Below the pieces are notes generated by a model, which ran no database searches, was not told the DNA's origin, and saw nothing but the letters and a program-made list of their open reading frames with translations. From Xanthostigma xanthostigma (taxonomy: Eukaryota; Arthropoda; Insecta; Raphidioptera; Raphidiidae), in assembly GCA_963575645.1 (NCBI GenBank), contig OY754475.1:1116001-1180000 (forward strand): a DNA stretch of 64,000 nucleotides. Reading direction: 5' to 3'. The stretch's first letter is position 1, and each line of letters begins with the position of its first letter. Shown one piece after another: positions 10,327 to 20,339 of this stretch. Made by a program: the position numbers and the translations under genes.

Positions 10327-10892
10327 ATTGGTTGTCTGTAAAGTCGGTTTACGGACGATAGTTTTACGTGATAACGTATTCCGTAATACATAACCTAAAT
10401 TCTACATATAATAATTATAATAATTCGAATCTATGATATTGCATCTTTCGCTTCAAATTTAGGTTAATTTTATGTATTAAAATACTCACCACCTATAATA
10501 ATAATTGTTTTTTTTTAACTTTCTTTCTTTCGTATTTATTTTAAGTCTCAAAGATTAATTGTCAAAATATTTTGAAAACAATTGTTTCACTGTTTATATA
10601 AACCTACTTACAATATTTAAGTACTTTCATACATCAAAAAATTGATTTTTATAATGATAAAATTTGTATGAAAACGATTTTTTCGAGAGATGAGACCTAG
10701 CTAAAACGATTTTTTGCCCCCCAAAATCCCTTTTCAGTAAATTTCATCCAAATCGTTAGGGCCGTTTTCGAGAAAAGCACGCACAGGGTCAGGCGGAACG
10801 TTAGGAACGTTACACTTTTTCGTGCATGCAGCCGGTGTTTCATCAATTTATAAGATTGGTGATTCATCAATTTATAAGACGTTATCACGTCA
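10327..10892 (-). mobile_element. Helentron-like element A, copy 2
   Basis: The conserved terminal blocks are present: ATTGGTTGTCTGTAAAG with hairpin and GTTTTACGTGATAACG at the left, and AAGACGTTATCACGTCA at the right. The middle differs from copy 1. It carries a block (about 10430-10790) with CAGTAAATTTCATCCAAATCG and GGGCCGTTTTCGAGAAAAG, which resembles lepidopteran LINE 3' sequence and is shared with copy 4. The CATCAATTTATAAGA end motif is duplicated near 10847-10878. Confidence 0.7.
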
Positions 10893-11289
10893 AAAACGTG
10901 TGTGCTTTAGACCACACGACTGAAGTAAAACTTCTTCCTGCCATAATTTGTTATTATTCAGCCGAAAATTCACAAAATATGAACTTCAAAATGAATTTAC
11001 AATTTTATTCACTTTAAACGTAGAATATTTAATGTATTGAACAAAATATTACTTTTTTCTGTCACCCGATAGCGCCACTGGCAAGTAAAGTATGTGTCAT
11101 TCTATTGTTAGTACCTACTGCTTATATTTTCTTCACTAACTTATATCTCCCTCTCAACTTCCGTTCGCCTCGCCCGATCACAATTGTAAATCTCTCGTCA
11201 GGCATTTACCAGCTTACTCTCCAAGTCAAGCGTGCGTAAAGAAGTTTTACTTAAAAAAAACTCGTTCTTTTTGTAGAAAAATGATGATG

Positions 11290-11714
11290 ATGCATTTTGA
11301 TAAATCGGATGTTATTCGTCATAATCTTACGAATAACATTGTGTATGTGACGTCACGTGAAATCCAATATGGCGAACGCTAGACGCCATATTGTCAGAAC
11401 GCAAAAGTGTATAAAAACATACTGCTTCCTATGAACAAGGTTTTGTTTCGGTGTAGCTCAGAAATCGGTCGTCACTGGAGTGGCACGTTTCGTTCGGAAT
11501 TATGCATTTTGATAAGTCGGGTGTCAATGGATTCGTCATAATCTTACGAATAACATCGGGTATGTGACGTCACGTGAAATCCAATATGGCGAACGCTAGA
11601 CGCCATATTGTCAGAACGCAAAAGTGCTTCCGATGAATAAGGTTTTGTTTCGTTGTAGCTCTGCAGAAATAGGCCGTCGCTGCGGTGGCACTTTTCGCTC
11701 GGTTGACTGTATAG
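11290..11714. repeat. Tandem duplication, about 212 bp, with CRE-like and ATGGCG motifs
   Basis: ATGCATTTTGATAA(A/G)TCGG starts both units (11290 and 11502). Each unit has GTGACGTCACGTG, then a hairpin CAATATGGCG / CGCCATATTG, then a segment from GGTTTTGTTTCG to the GTAGCTC block. TGACGTCA and ATATGGCG resemble CRE/ATF and YY1-type sites. Unit 2 continues directly into a GC-rich segment. The duplication could be part of a promoter or a MITE; the sequence does not decide. Confidence 0.7.
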
Positions 11715-11860
11715 AATGCGCGTGTGTGTCGAAGCGCGGCGGCGGGAGCATCTCCCGACGGCCGGCATGCAGCGTCCGGTGGGCCGCGAGCCGTCCCCTT
11801 TCCCCTTCGCTTCCGACCGATGTCCCCACATCGCCGCCCTACAATCTCTGGTAGGTACAT
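11624..11860 (+). promoter_or_regulatory. GC-rich candidate first exon / promoter-proximal segment
   Basis: This is one of the most GC-rich stretches in the window (about 11680-11845) and is rich in CpG. A 76-codon frame runs through it with low-complexity Ser/Pro/Arg content and no domain. It is followed by CTCTG|GTAGGTAC at 11846-11858, a fair match to a splice donor. Together with the upstream CRE and ATGGCG motifs this could be a non-coding first exon of a neighbouring gene. No downstream acceptor or coding exon can be identified, so the call is speculative. Confidence 0.25.
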
Positions 11861-12084
11861 ACGCTGGGGATTGAATTAGTGTCCACTCGCAGTGCAGTTT
11901 ACTTTGAACTGGGGACTTGTCAATGGGACCTTATTAATAATATGGTTCTGTTTCATGAATGGAATGTATCTAAAAATAGTTTAATTAATTAGTCTTTGAT
12001 GACACATTTTATTTTTTTCTAAATTAACTACTGCTCCGTTTCTGACGCGACTTTCCAAGTCTACTCTCAAACTGGCTTTAAAAC

Positions 12085-12165
12085 GTTAAGGTAGCGGCGT
12101 GGTAGGACACTTACCTCGTAGCCGAAAGGTCGTAGGTTTTATTCCGACCGCGGTCGGTGCCACAA
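12085..12165 (+). mobile_element. tRNA-derived SINE head
   Basis: GTAGCGGCGTGGTAGGACA resembles a pol III A box and GTAGGTTTTATTCCGACC about 40 nt later a degenerate B box. The spacing suits a tRNA-related promoter. The T-rich tract after it (about 12171-12179) is consistent with a SINE rather than a functional tRNA, because no acceptor or T stem can be closed. Confidence 0.5.
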
Positions 12166-12227
12166 TTGCTTTTTTTTTACAATTATTGTACTTGTGTAGT
12201 GTAAGTCTAAGTCTATTTTTGAAGTGA

Positions 12228-12620
12228 AAACTTCTTTAGCGGTGCTGTACACTTTTTTTGTTTATGGGTAAAAAATGTTAAACTCGCGTCAGGAAAAGTA
12301 AGAACTGGGTGAGACTCTCTAAGTGATAGTAATTGCCAGATACTTTTTATACAACGTTAGACATCTAGCGTTGAAATATCGTACATAAAAATGCAATCTA
12401 TGATACAAACCATTTTATTTACAAAACTTCTTTAGCGGCGTTGTACACTTTTTTTTGTAATGGGTAAAAAATGTTAAACTCGCGTCAGGAAAAGTAAGAA
12501 CTGGGTGAGACTCTCTAAGTGATAGTAATTGCCAGATACTTTTTATACAACGTTAGACATCTAGCGTTGAAATATCGTACATAAAAATGCAATCTATGAT
12601 ACAAACCATTTTATTTACAA
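12228..12620. repeat. Near-perfect tandem duplication, 2 x 196 bp
   Basis: The block beginning AACTTCTTTAGCGG(T/C)G(C/T)TGTACAC is present at about 12229 and again at about 12425. Both copies continue through GTTAAACTCGCGTCAGGAAA to ACAAACCATTTTATTTACAA. Very few differences separate them. It directly follows the SINE-like head, so the unit may be a repeat body duplicated in place. Confidence 0.85.
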
Positions 12621-12679
12621 GTGTTGTCAATAAATAAACAATGCTTCTAAATGCAAAAAATTAAGACGTTAATATTTAA

Positions 12680-13010
12680 GTTTTCACTTTAGCCGGCACT
12701 CCCGGAGTGCAACCCGTCTTTTTTTTTCTGTGCTGCGATCTTTCGAGGAACTTATGGCCGGACACCTTCGAAGTGTAGCTGACGATAAAAAAGATCCCGA
12801 GACGTTTGACAGACGCACGCAGTGGGCATACGCGCCGAACAATGCTAATAAAGCCCGAGCCTCTGTCACTTGTCAGTTGTCAATCATTGTTAGTTTGGAG
12901 CAGTCGGGTCCCCCCCGGTTAATTGATATTAATCAACGTTAAGTGACCGTTTAGTTGAGTCGACTGAGGCAGCTATAATTGGCGCTACCCGCTGAGCTAT
13001 TATTTCAATT
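12680..13010 (-). mobile_element. Repeat remnant and tRNA-like A box
   Basis: TTTAGCCGGCACTCCCGGAGTGCAACCCG at the left resembles TTTACCGCGGCAGTCCCCGAGTGCCACACG at 62072, so the two belong to related lepidopteran repeats. On the minus strand near 12982-13004, TAGCTCAGCGGGTAGCGCC is a good tRNA A-box match, but no B box follows at the right distance. The frames in 12684-12942 have no recognisable domain. Confidence 0.35.
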
Positions 13011-13087
13011 AAAAGACGCAGACGAAACATCGTTTTGTCTTTGTCTCTAATCTTAAACAACGGTTGGGATTAGAATAATCTTTTTTG

Positions 13088-13876
13088 TTCTTCATACCTC
13101 GATCGAAAGTACATACTTTCGGCATCAATTGGGCTTTTGAATGAAATTTTTTTTTGTCATAAATGGAAAGATCGTATATATAAGTTTTATAACAAAACTA
13201 TTTTTCCTTTTTTTATTTTCGTTATAATTCAAAAGTTATATCAAATTAAAAATAAATTTTTGTACCCAGTTCCAAAGAACGCGCCGACATTTCCCGAACA
13301 TAATGTGACGTCATAATGTTTTAGTCAATACACATGTAGAAGCCATTGATAGTATATTGCGTATATACATTTTACCATTATGACGTCACAACTGTCAAAA
13401 ACAATTATTTTAGTGCGTTTGCAGTCACGTGATTTTTTTTAATATTTTATCAATTTTAAATTGCTTATAATTAATTTAAAAAAAGTTTTTTGAAAGTTTT
13501 TCGCATCGATTATCAATATTATTTATAATAAAGTTTTAAAATACAATAAAAAAGTCGATAATTATTTTTTTTTTCAAAAGCCTAATTGTAAGACAGAAAG
13601 TCTAACATTTACGCTTTGGTGGGATTACACGCACTGATGCGGAATGTTCGTACGTTCGGGCGGTCGTAAAGCAAAAACAATCAATCAACTGTTGTTTAGA
13701 TGTCGTTTCCATAGCAACCCTATTACGTTTTAGCTAATAGTCGCGACCAGCTGTCATTCGTGTTCTTACGTATGACCTCAAAGCTGCTTGGAATTTATCT
13801 GTGTTTTTATGTAATAATTAAGTAAATAATTAAATAATGTATTTAATAAGCGTATTTACGACCGAGGTATGAAGAA
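13088..13876. mobile_element. TIR element G, copy 1
   Basis: TTCTTCATACCTCG (13088-13101) is exactly inverted at 13863-13876. The 789-bp element is AT-rich and has no transposase frame. It contains a 15-bp perfect inverted pair TGTGACGTCATAATG (13304-13318 and 13376-13390). The right part (13590-13876) recurs inverted at 24074-24331. Superfamily is not assigned. Confidence 0.65.
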
Positions 13877-13989
13877 AAATAGTATACACCACACTGGTCG
13901 TCGTGATGCCCTCGGCTCAAACCAGGCATCATAGGGCGCAGTGCAAGCATATCACACTTTCGGCCCTTGTGTTATAATATACTATTTTT
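13877..13989. mobile_element. Small MITE H, copy 1
   Basis: The 113-bp segment has inverted ends AAATAGTATACACCACAC and, from the other strand, AAATAGTATATTATAACACA. It directly abuts the right end of element G. The same G-H pair recurs inverted at 23960-24331, so the two were copied together or H belongs to a larger element. Confidence 0.55.
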
Positions 13990-14399
13990 ATAAGTACAAC
14001 CTCTTTTGACACAGCAAAATCAATACTATGCTGTTTGGTCAGCTTTCATAGTTCTACGCGTAGTTCTGCCTTGTTCGAATTTCATTAAGAGCGTCGTCAG
14101 GTGCTGCAGAACTATAGATACGACCTTGGCAAAGATCGCTAAAGACTTCTAATCACGCTGTATTATCGCGTCGCATTATGTAACATTATATTATGTGTTT
14201 AGTTGAATAAATAAAAAAACCGGTCAAGTGTGAGTCGGACTCGCACACGAAGGGTTCCGTACACTATGTACTTTTTAAATACTTTTTTAAAAGAAACAAG
14301 AGAGGCGCTATAACAATATGTAACCAGTGGGAGTATGCAAGTAGTTCAAGAATTTCAAGGCGTGAAATTTTATTTAATACACCCCGGCGTTTTTATATT

Positions 14400-14995
14400 A
14401 TAAACACTTTTTTTTACAAAAATTTCTTGTAGAATAAAATAATATAAAGTTTTGATAAATATACCATCATATCAAATAACAACGTTATGGCAAATATCTC
14501 TGTTGCGCATGCGCCGATGTCCCCAAAAAAAAAACTTTAGAAACTTTAGAATATTAAACCATTATGAAAAATATACCATTATTATATAAAAACAATGTTA
14601 TAGCACATATCTCTTCTGCGCATGCGCCGCCTTTCCCCCTAAAACTTTTTACAAAACTTTCTTTTAAACCATTATGAAATATATACCTACTATCATTAAA
14701 TAAAACAACGTTATTGCATATATTTCTTTTGCGCATGCGCCAATTTTTCCCAAAAAAATTCCAAACTTTTGTTAACACAGATAGAATAATAAACCGTTAT
14801 GAAAAGTATGCCGTTATTATATAAAAAAACAGCCTTATAGTATATATTTCTTCTACGCATGCGCTGATTTTTTTCAAAAATTTATTTTACAAAACTCCTG
14901 TAAAACAAAATAATATTATGAAAAGTATACTATTATCTTATAAAAACAACAATATAATATATATTTCTTTTGCGCTTGCGCCGACGTCTCTCAAA
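14400..14995. repeat. Five-unit tandem array, about 115 bp per unit
   Basis: Each unit contains ATTATGAAA(A)(A/G)TATACC, a poly-A block, ATATTTCTTTTGCGCATGCGCC or a close variant, then a C/A-rich spacer. The GCGCATGCGC-like core lies at 14505, 14618, 14731, 14855 and 14972, giving spacings of 113, 113, 124 and 117. Units have diverged, so the array is not recent. Confidence 0.75.
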
Positions 14996-15595
14996 AACAA
15001 TAGGCCTCTTCATATTTGCATATTAAAAATCCTCCCAAAATTTGGTTTCATTCTGTTCATCCATGGTGTTGGAATGGTAAAAAATATCAAAAATGACGTT
15101 TGCATCTGTCAAAGCAATATGTTCTAATAATTAATTAATTAGTTATTCAAATCGTTAACTCAGAAGGCGTTGCATTTGAAATGACATTCATTTTTGAACA
15201 AATGCAATCTTTTTTTTTAAGACAAAACATACGCAATTTTTAAATTCCCATAGTACACTATGCAACAAACGAAGACAGACGATCCCCGTGTATGCTATGG
15301 ATTAGACAAAATTGAATTTATACATTATATTTCTATATAAAGCTGTATAAAAAAAGTGTTTCGACGAATTCTGTTATACAAAATCTATGTAAAATTTTCT
15401 CCTCTTTCGTTTAAGACAGGTCTCGAAACGATCTGATTTAAATTGAGCGAATTATAAGCAAAAAACTTAGTTTGCTCCTCTTTTGGGAGTTTTGGGGGGT
15501 TTTTAATTATTTGTTGTTCTAGCGGCAATAGAAATACATACTCTGTGAAAATTTCAACTCTCTACCTATTACGGTTCTTGAGATACAGCCCGCTG

Positions 15596-15626
15596 ACAGA
15601 CAGACAGACAGACGGACAGACGGACA
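15596..15626 (+). repeat. CAGA/CGGA microsatellite
   Basis: Repeated GACA GACA then GGACA units inside the right end of repeat D, as usual for this family. Confidence 0.8.
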
Positions 15627-15684
15627 GCGGAGGCTTAGTAATAGGGTTCCGTTTGAGCACCCTTCGGGTACGGAACCCTAAAAA

Positions 15685-16541
15685 GCACAGATATTTCTAT
15701 CTCCTGGCGCGGTCCATCGTCATCTATTTATCTGGTTATACGTAGTGTTTTTTGTGCGTTACTTAGATAAAGTATTATGTCAAAACAACTGACAGACGAC
15801 ATATATCTGTGTCCAGTGGAACGTACACGATACATCCGTCTCTGTCCAACCTGTCTATCTCACTCTAACGCATCGCTTGTTCACGCGCGTGACGTAGCCG
15901 GGACACTTCTACAATTTAAGCTTTCTATTTTTTTCAAAATTCTCGTAGATCGATGTATAATCATAGAGATACTATACAATAGAGTACGCGAGAAAGCAGT
16001 GAAGTGTCTGCAATTAAGAGAGAGAACAGTTCCTTATCTCTCTGGAAATTATGCAAAACAATGCTGGTTTGAGTAAACAAGTTTTCTGCAGCGTTCTCTC
16101 TCTTAACTGAGAACATTTCGGCTTATTAAATTATACGATGACCTTGGAAATCATCTGCGTTGTTGATTTCCGTACTTCGTGGCAAGTAAATCGGATAACG
16201 TCCGGCCTTAGTGCGACCTTGGAAAATCAGCTGATTATTGTTTTCGATGTTAATAGCTCATTTGAGGAAGGGGCCGTTGAAATGCGCGACTACAGCCCTG
16301 GGCGTACCTATTGCGTGATCACATCGCACACGACGAGGTATGTGTTGATGTACTATGTATTAAACAACACACCGAGACTGATTTTAATTAAAAGCAGCAT
16401 TTATATTACTCACATATTTATATATTCACTTTCGTATTGAATATTGAACGAATAGTCGAAAACTGATTTTGAAAATAACGCTTTCAAAATGTTCGGGTAC
16501 AAAGTACAAGACGCGATATACGGGGTCTTCGATAAATAATA
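15685..16541. other. Anonymous sequence
   Basis: Frames of 99 and 100 codons (15777-16076 and 16138-16440) are the longest here. They show no recognisable domain and no supporting context. The last ~50 bp may be upstream LINE sequence that continues at 17024. Confidence 0.45.
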
Positions 16542-16549
16542 CTGGCGGC

Positions 16550-17023
16550 CAGTGCCGGATTAATCATTAGGCAGAGTAGGCAACTGCCTAGTGACCCCGC
16601 ATCGACTAGGGGCCCATGCACGCACCAAGAACAAAAACTTTTCATTAAACGAAAATTTTATTTGAAATTTCCCAACTACAATATTATTTTCTTTCGTTGT
16701 TTATTGTAATTTAATGCATTTAACAAGATGAAATTTAAAATAACTACGTCACGTCTCATTTCTCTTTCCTGACCCATCAAAAAACCCGGATCATCAATTA
16801 TGTATAACCTATTCATTAAGACCATTTCAACAAAGCTAACGAGTCAGGTAAGGCGATGCTGCAGCATCTGATCAAAGTAATCATGTTGTTACAATATTAC
16901 ATAAGACATTGAAGTAACAGGATGTCTGGAGCCGATCATCTGGAAGTTACTCACATCCCTTCATCAACTTGAAAAGACCTGATTGCATTGCCTATGGGCC
17001 CGGACAGGGTTAATCCGGCCCTG
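16550..17023 (+). mobile_element. Non-autonomous hAT element 1
   Basis: The 474-bp element is flanked by a perfect 8-bp target duplication CTGGCGGC (16542-16549 and 17024-17031). The ends are CAGTGCCGGATTAATC and, from the other strand, CAGGGCCGGATTAACCC, the typical hAT termini with GGCCC and a GCCTA motif just inside. There is no transposase frame. It interrupts what looks like a LINE 3' tail. Confidence 0.9.
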
Positions 17024-17290
17024 CTGGCGGCCCGATATGTCCATCCTGAAGGTCCATTCTAAATATTGGTGATAAAGTTTTGAAATCGGATAAGTAGTTC
17101 AGAGATTACCTCCTACATCCAAACTTACCAGCTTTACTTCTTTATATCTACCTATATCTAGTATAGACCACCAGCTTTCTGCAGGGATAAATCGTAGCCT
17201 GTGTGTTAATCAGGGTTTTGCGTGCGCAAAATTTCATTCAAATCCAATCACTTGTCGATTGTGTATAATTTGTTTTGAATACACTGCTGG
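17024..17290 (+). mobile_element. LINE 3'-tail remnants (RTE-like)
   Basis: ATGTCCATCCTGAAGGT, TGAAATCGGATAAGTAGTTC, GAGATTACCTCCTACATCCA and then GCCTGTGTGTTAATCAGGG with ATTTCATTCAAATCCAATCA are typical 3' motifs of lepidopteran RTE-type LINEs. The first block is shared with 54760-54870. No reverse-transcriptase frame remains. Confidence 0.6.
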
Positions 17291-17299
17291 AAGTACGTT

Positions 17300-18069
17300 T
17301 AACCGCCGCTAGGTTCGACGATTCTAATGTTTTTTTCTCTACTTCCATTATTTCGTAGCGTTTTTCTTCTTGATTGTATGCCGTTCATTTACAACCTGAA
17401 GTAATAGTTATTATAAGAATAATCGGGAAAGGAATAAAAGTCTGATTCGTGCCGAAAACATAAAAGATCTAGCTCAAGTGTCAATTAGAGAGCAGTATTT
17501 CTTTTTTATGCCTTTTAATTTCCCCGCATAAATTCAAATACATGGATTTTATTGCAAGTAATAAGTATTAAAGCGAATTGAGAGTAGCTTTTAAAAGCGT
17601 GTTTTTTCAAAGAAAGTTTCTCAAACATTTTTTTTTTAAATATTGGACGCTTTAAAATTCTTTTCTACGTAAAGTGAACATTTCTTCGTAATATTGAACG
17701 ATTTATAATTTTTATAAGTCCACTCTCCTGAACTGATTCCAATTCGATAAAAATATTGAAGTCGAAAAGGCAGCGCCGATTCCACCGCGCCTATTTATTT
17801 AGCATACATTTTTTTAATTTACCGAAAAAATCTCTGTAATAAAATATTTTTTTCGAAAGACGTTGACCTACGGAAAACACAGTAGTACGACCAAATCTAT
17901 TTTTTTTTCGTTTTCAAGTAAACACATCGTAAAAAGCATCATTTCAAGTACTGTTCAAACAGTTTGTTGATTTTATATAATATTATTCCGGTACACTGAA
18001 GACTTTCCTTTCATTTTAAAATATTTAAATATCTTCCAGTACTCATACTTTATAATGGAGTCGATCTGT
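17300..18069. other. Anonymous AT-rich sequence
   Basis: T-rich tracts and no long frame. Nothing is recognised. Confidence 0.5.
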
Positions 18070-18140
18070 CAGAGGAGTAAAGTCATTAATCATCCGGCAA
18101 CCAAAAGGTTACGGGAGGTCGCCGGTTCACGACCCGTCCG
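18070..18140 (+). mobile_element. tRNA-like SINE fossil
   Basis: GCAACCAAAAGGTTACGGGA followed by TCGCCGGTTCACGACCCG looks like an anticodon-arm remnant and a pol III B box. The A box is poor and the cloverleaf cannot be closed, so a SINE fossil is more likely than a tRNA gene. Confidence 0.4.
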
Positions 18141-18311
18141 AATAATAACTATTGTATAGATTCCTCATCTTCTATACTACTTACTTGTTAGTTATTCAAT
18201 CGTGCTGGTAATCCCTTTATAAATTATGGATAAATGGATGTTTTGACTTTGTCGAGACGGCTATGAAATTCTACCGAAATTAATTTGTAGCAGATATAAA
18301 ATCGCCAAACA

Positions 18312-18780
18312 TCATATATAATACGCTAAGGTTTAAGATGTTTGCCTCCCTTTTAAGAAAAAAACACACAATTTCTCCACATAAATTATATATCATTTTA
18401 CAGATAATTGCTTGCTCTACTGACATCGACAACTAGAAAATTTATTATTGCTATTGTTTTTGTAAATTAATTAAACTCTGAACAACGTCTGCCATCTGAC
18501 GGCGTAACATTAACACTTCGATCTGTCATCTGACCTTCATATTGTAAATACTGCATACTGCCATCTGACGGGCAACGTTGAACAACGCGCTTTTGCTACT
18601 TGCGCCTCTACATGACAATTTTAGTAAAATATTTCTTTTACAACAAAAAGAAGAACGTTATAAGCAGTGTGCAAAATTAGAAACGAATTGAATACCTGCA
18701 ATCATATTTAAATAAATAATTTTGTAAAGTGATAATTGTTATACTTATTTAGTGCGAATAATTCGCACAGGTCACGCTAG
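18312..18780 (+). mobile_element. Non-autonomous Helitron B, copy 3
   Basis: On the plus strand the 469-bp element begins A|TCATATATAATACGC and ends with GTGCGAATAATTCGCAC, 8 nt and CTAG|T (CTAG at 18777-18780). It is shorter than copy 2 through loss of part of the GTCAGATGGCA region. Orientation is opposite to copies 1, 2 and 4. Confidence 0.85.
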
Positions 18781-19589
18781 TCTATTTTATATAGCGTAGC
18801 GTTCGTAATTATTAAAGTTGGTCTTTATTTATAACTTGTTGCCATAAAGTTTTATATATCAGAAGAATTTCTTTCTTTTATATTTCATTAAAAATGCGGT
18901 TTATTTGAGTTAAAATGTCTTTGTCGTGTTTCATTAATCAATCAACATTATAGACACAATTGTTGATCCAAAGTTCATTATTTAAATAACCGTTAATAAT
19001 TCCATTGTATTCGTTGATATAGAAATAAATAAAAAAAGCTTTTCCTCTTCTTTTGCATAAAGTTAAAGATATATATTTAAAGATTTTCGCGATGACATTT
19101 TCCAATAATTTTTCATCGCGAGGGGATTAAAATGTCTCTCCAACCTCCTTTTCAACTGTTTCATGCACTATATGTAAGACTCGACTCTCTCTGTCTCTCC
19201 ACTTAAACATTATAATTCTCTCTACTCTATTCATTTTTTTTGTAAGAGCGGAAAGTTTAAACAATGCAGGAGAGCTTCCAACATTCAATTGTTTGACGAC
19301 GAGCAAGCTAGTAGGTACCTACGTAAAGTTTTTAAGCTGTTACAGAAACACAGTAAGTGGAAAAGCTTTATCTATACTCCAGACGACAAATCATGAGAAT
19401 TATATAAAATTGCAGTTTTTAAGCTCAATTTTTTACTGTAACGAGGTATTGTTAAATGAGTGGAGATTATATTTTATCGTATGCAAAAAAAAATGTCCGA
19501 CTAGAAAATGCTTTTTTTATCCGGATCGATTCCACATTGAGCACTTTAAAAGCTCTGTTTTAATAAAAAAAAAACTTAATTCCCGGTTT
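18781..19589. other. Anonymous AT-rich sequence
   Basis: A 99-codon frame (19293-19592) runs into element A copy 3 and has no recognisable domain. Nothing else is seen. Confidence 0.5.
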
Positions 19590-19840
19590 TGACGTGATAA
19601 CGTCTTATAAATTGATGAAACACCGGCTGCACGCACGAAAAAGTGTCACGTTCCGCCTGAGCCTGAGCGTGCAAGCGAGAGCGCGGTATAAGCGATAGAG
19701 AGGCACGATCGTCCCAAGCGTCGGCTTGTACGCATTTCTCTCTCTTCTCGCGTGACGTCAGAGAGTTCATCAATGTTTCTTTATGACGTTATCGCGTAAA
19801 ACTATCGTCCGTAAACCGACTTTACAGACAACCAATTTTT
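19590..19840 (+). mobile_element. Helentron-like element A, copy 3 (short)
   Basis: On the plus strand it starts TTTTGACGTGATAACGTC and continues through CTTATAAATTGATGAAACAC, CTCTCTTCTCGCGTGACGTC, then CGTTATCGCGTAAAACTATC, the hairpin and GACAACCAATTTTT. The interior has only the 5'-proximal module, so it is a 251-bp derivative. The 65-codon frame on the other strand belongs to the repeat. Confidence 0.7.
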
Positions 19841-19935
19841 TTTAGAAAATTTCGACAACAACAGACCTCAAAAAAATCGATCAATGAATCAGTTTATATA
19901 GTCAATATATAAGTTATATTGATAAGGTAACTATT

Positions 19936-20334
19936 TTTATTCAACTCATGCGCGTTATTCATGTTTTATCATGCCTAAAAACCGAACCCTAAATAGCCAT
20001 TTTCCAAATGGTGACAATTACTTGTCATAACTCAATGAAGATTCCTACTAGCTCGGCCATTGTGGAGTAATGAAAATAAACGTAACTATTTTCTGAGTCG
20101 TAACGAAATAGTAGGTAACAATAACTCCCTGTTGTTACCCATTGAGGCTAAAATTGAGAGGCCGAATGTTTTCGACATGGAGTTTATTCATAACCGGCTA
20201 ACCTCAAACCAAAACATTGAATCGTGCTGTTTGGTGCTGTTAGTATTGACAGTTTTTTTTATAAAGAAATAAATAGATATTTACAACATCTAATTATAAT
20301 TAAAACATGAATAACGCGCACTTGTTGAATAAAA
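19936..20334. mobile_element. TIR element (MITE)
   Basis: TTTTATTCAAC-(A/T)CATGCGCGTTATTCATGTTTT at 19936-19968 is inverted at 20302-20334. The ~400-bp interior is AT-rich. A 70-codon frame (20060-20272) has no domain. Target duplication was not identified, so superfamily is open. Confidence 0.55.
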
Positions 20335-20339
20335 TTATG

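Larger units (their letters stand above)
14217..15684 (+). mobile_element. Lepidoptera-typical interspersed repeat D (GGGTTCCGTAC family)
   Basis: The left end has AGTCGGACTCGC then AAGGGTTCCGTACACTATG. The right end has a CAGACAGA/CGGACAGA tract, GGCTTAGTAATAGGGTTCCG and GGGTACGGAACCCTAAAAA. This arrangement is very common in moth and butterfly genomes. The ends are inverted (GGGTTCCGTAC versus GTACGGAACCC). The middle contains a ~115-bp tandem array and blocks such as TTGCATTTGAAATGAC and CTGATTTAAATTGAGCGA, parts of which recur at 40080-40170 and 48983-49440. Confidence 0.7.
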
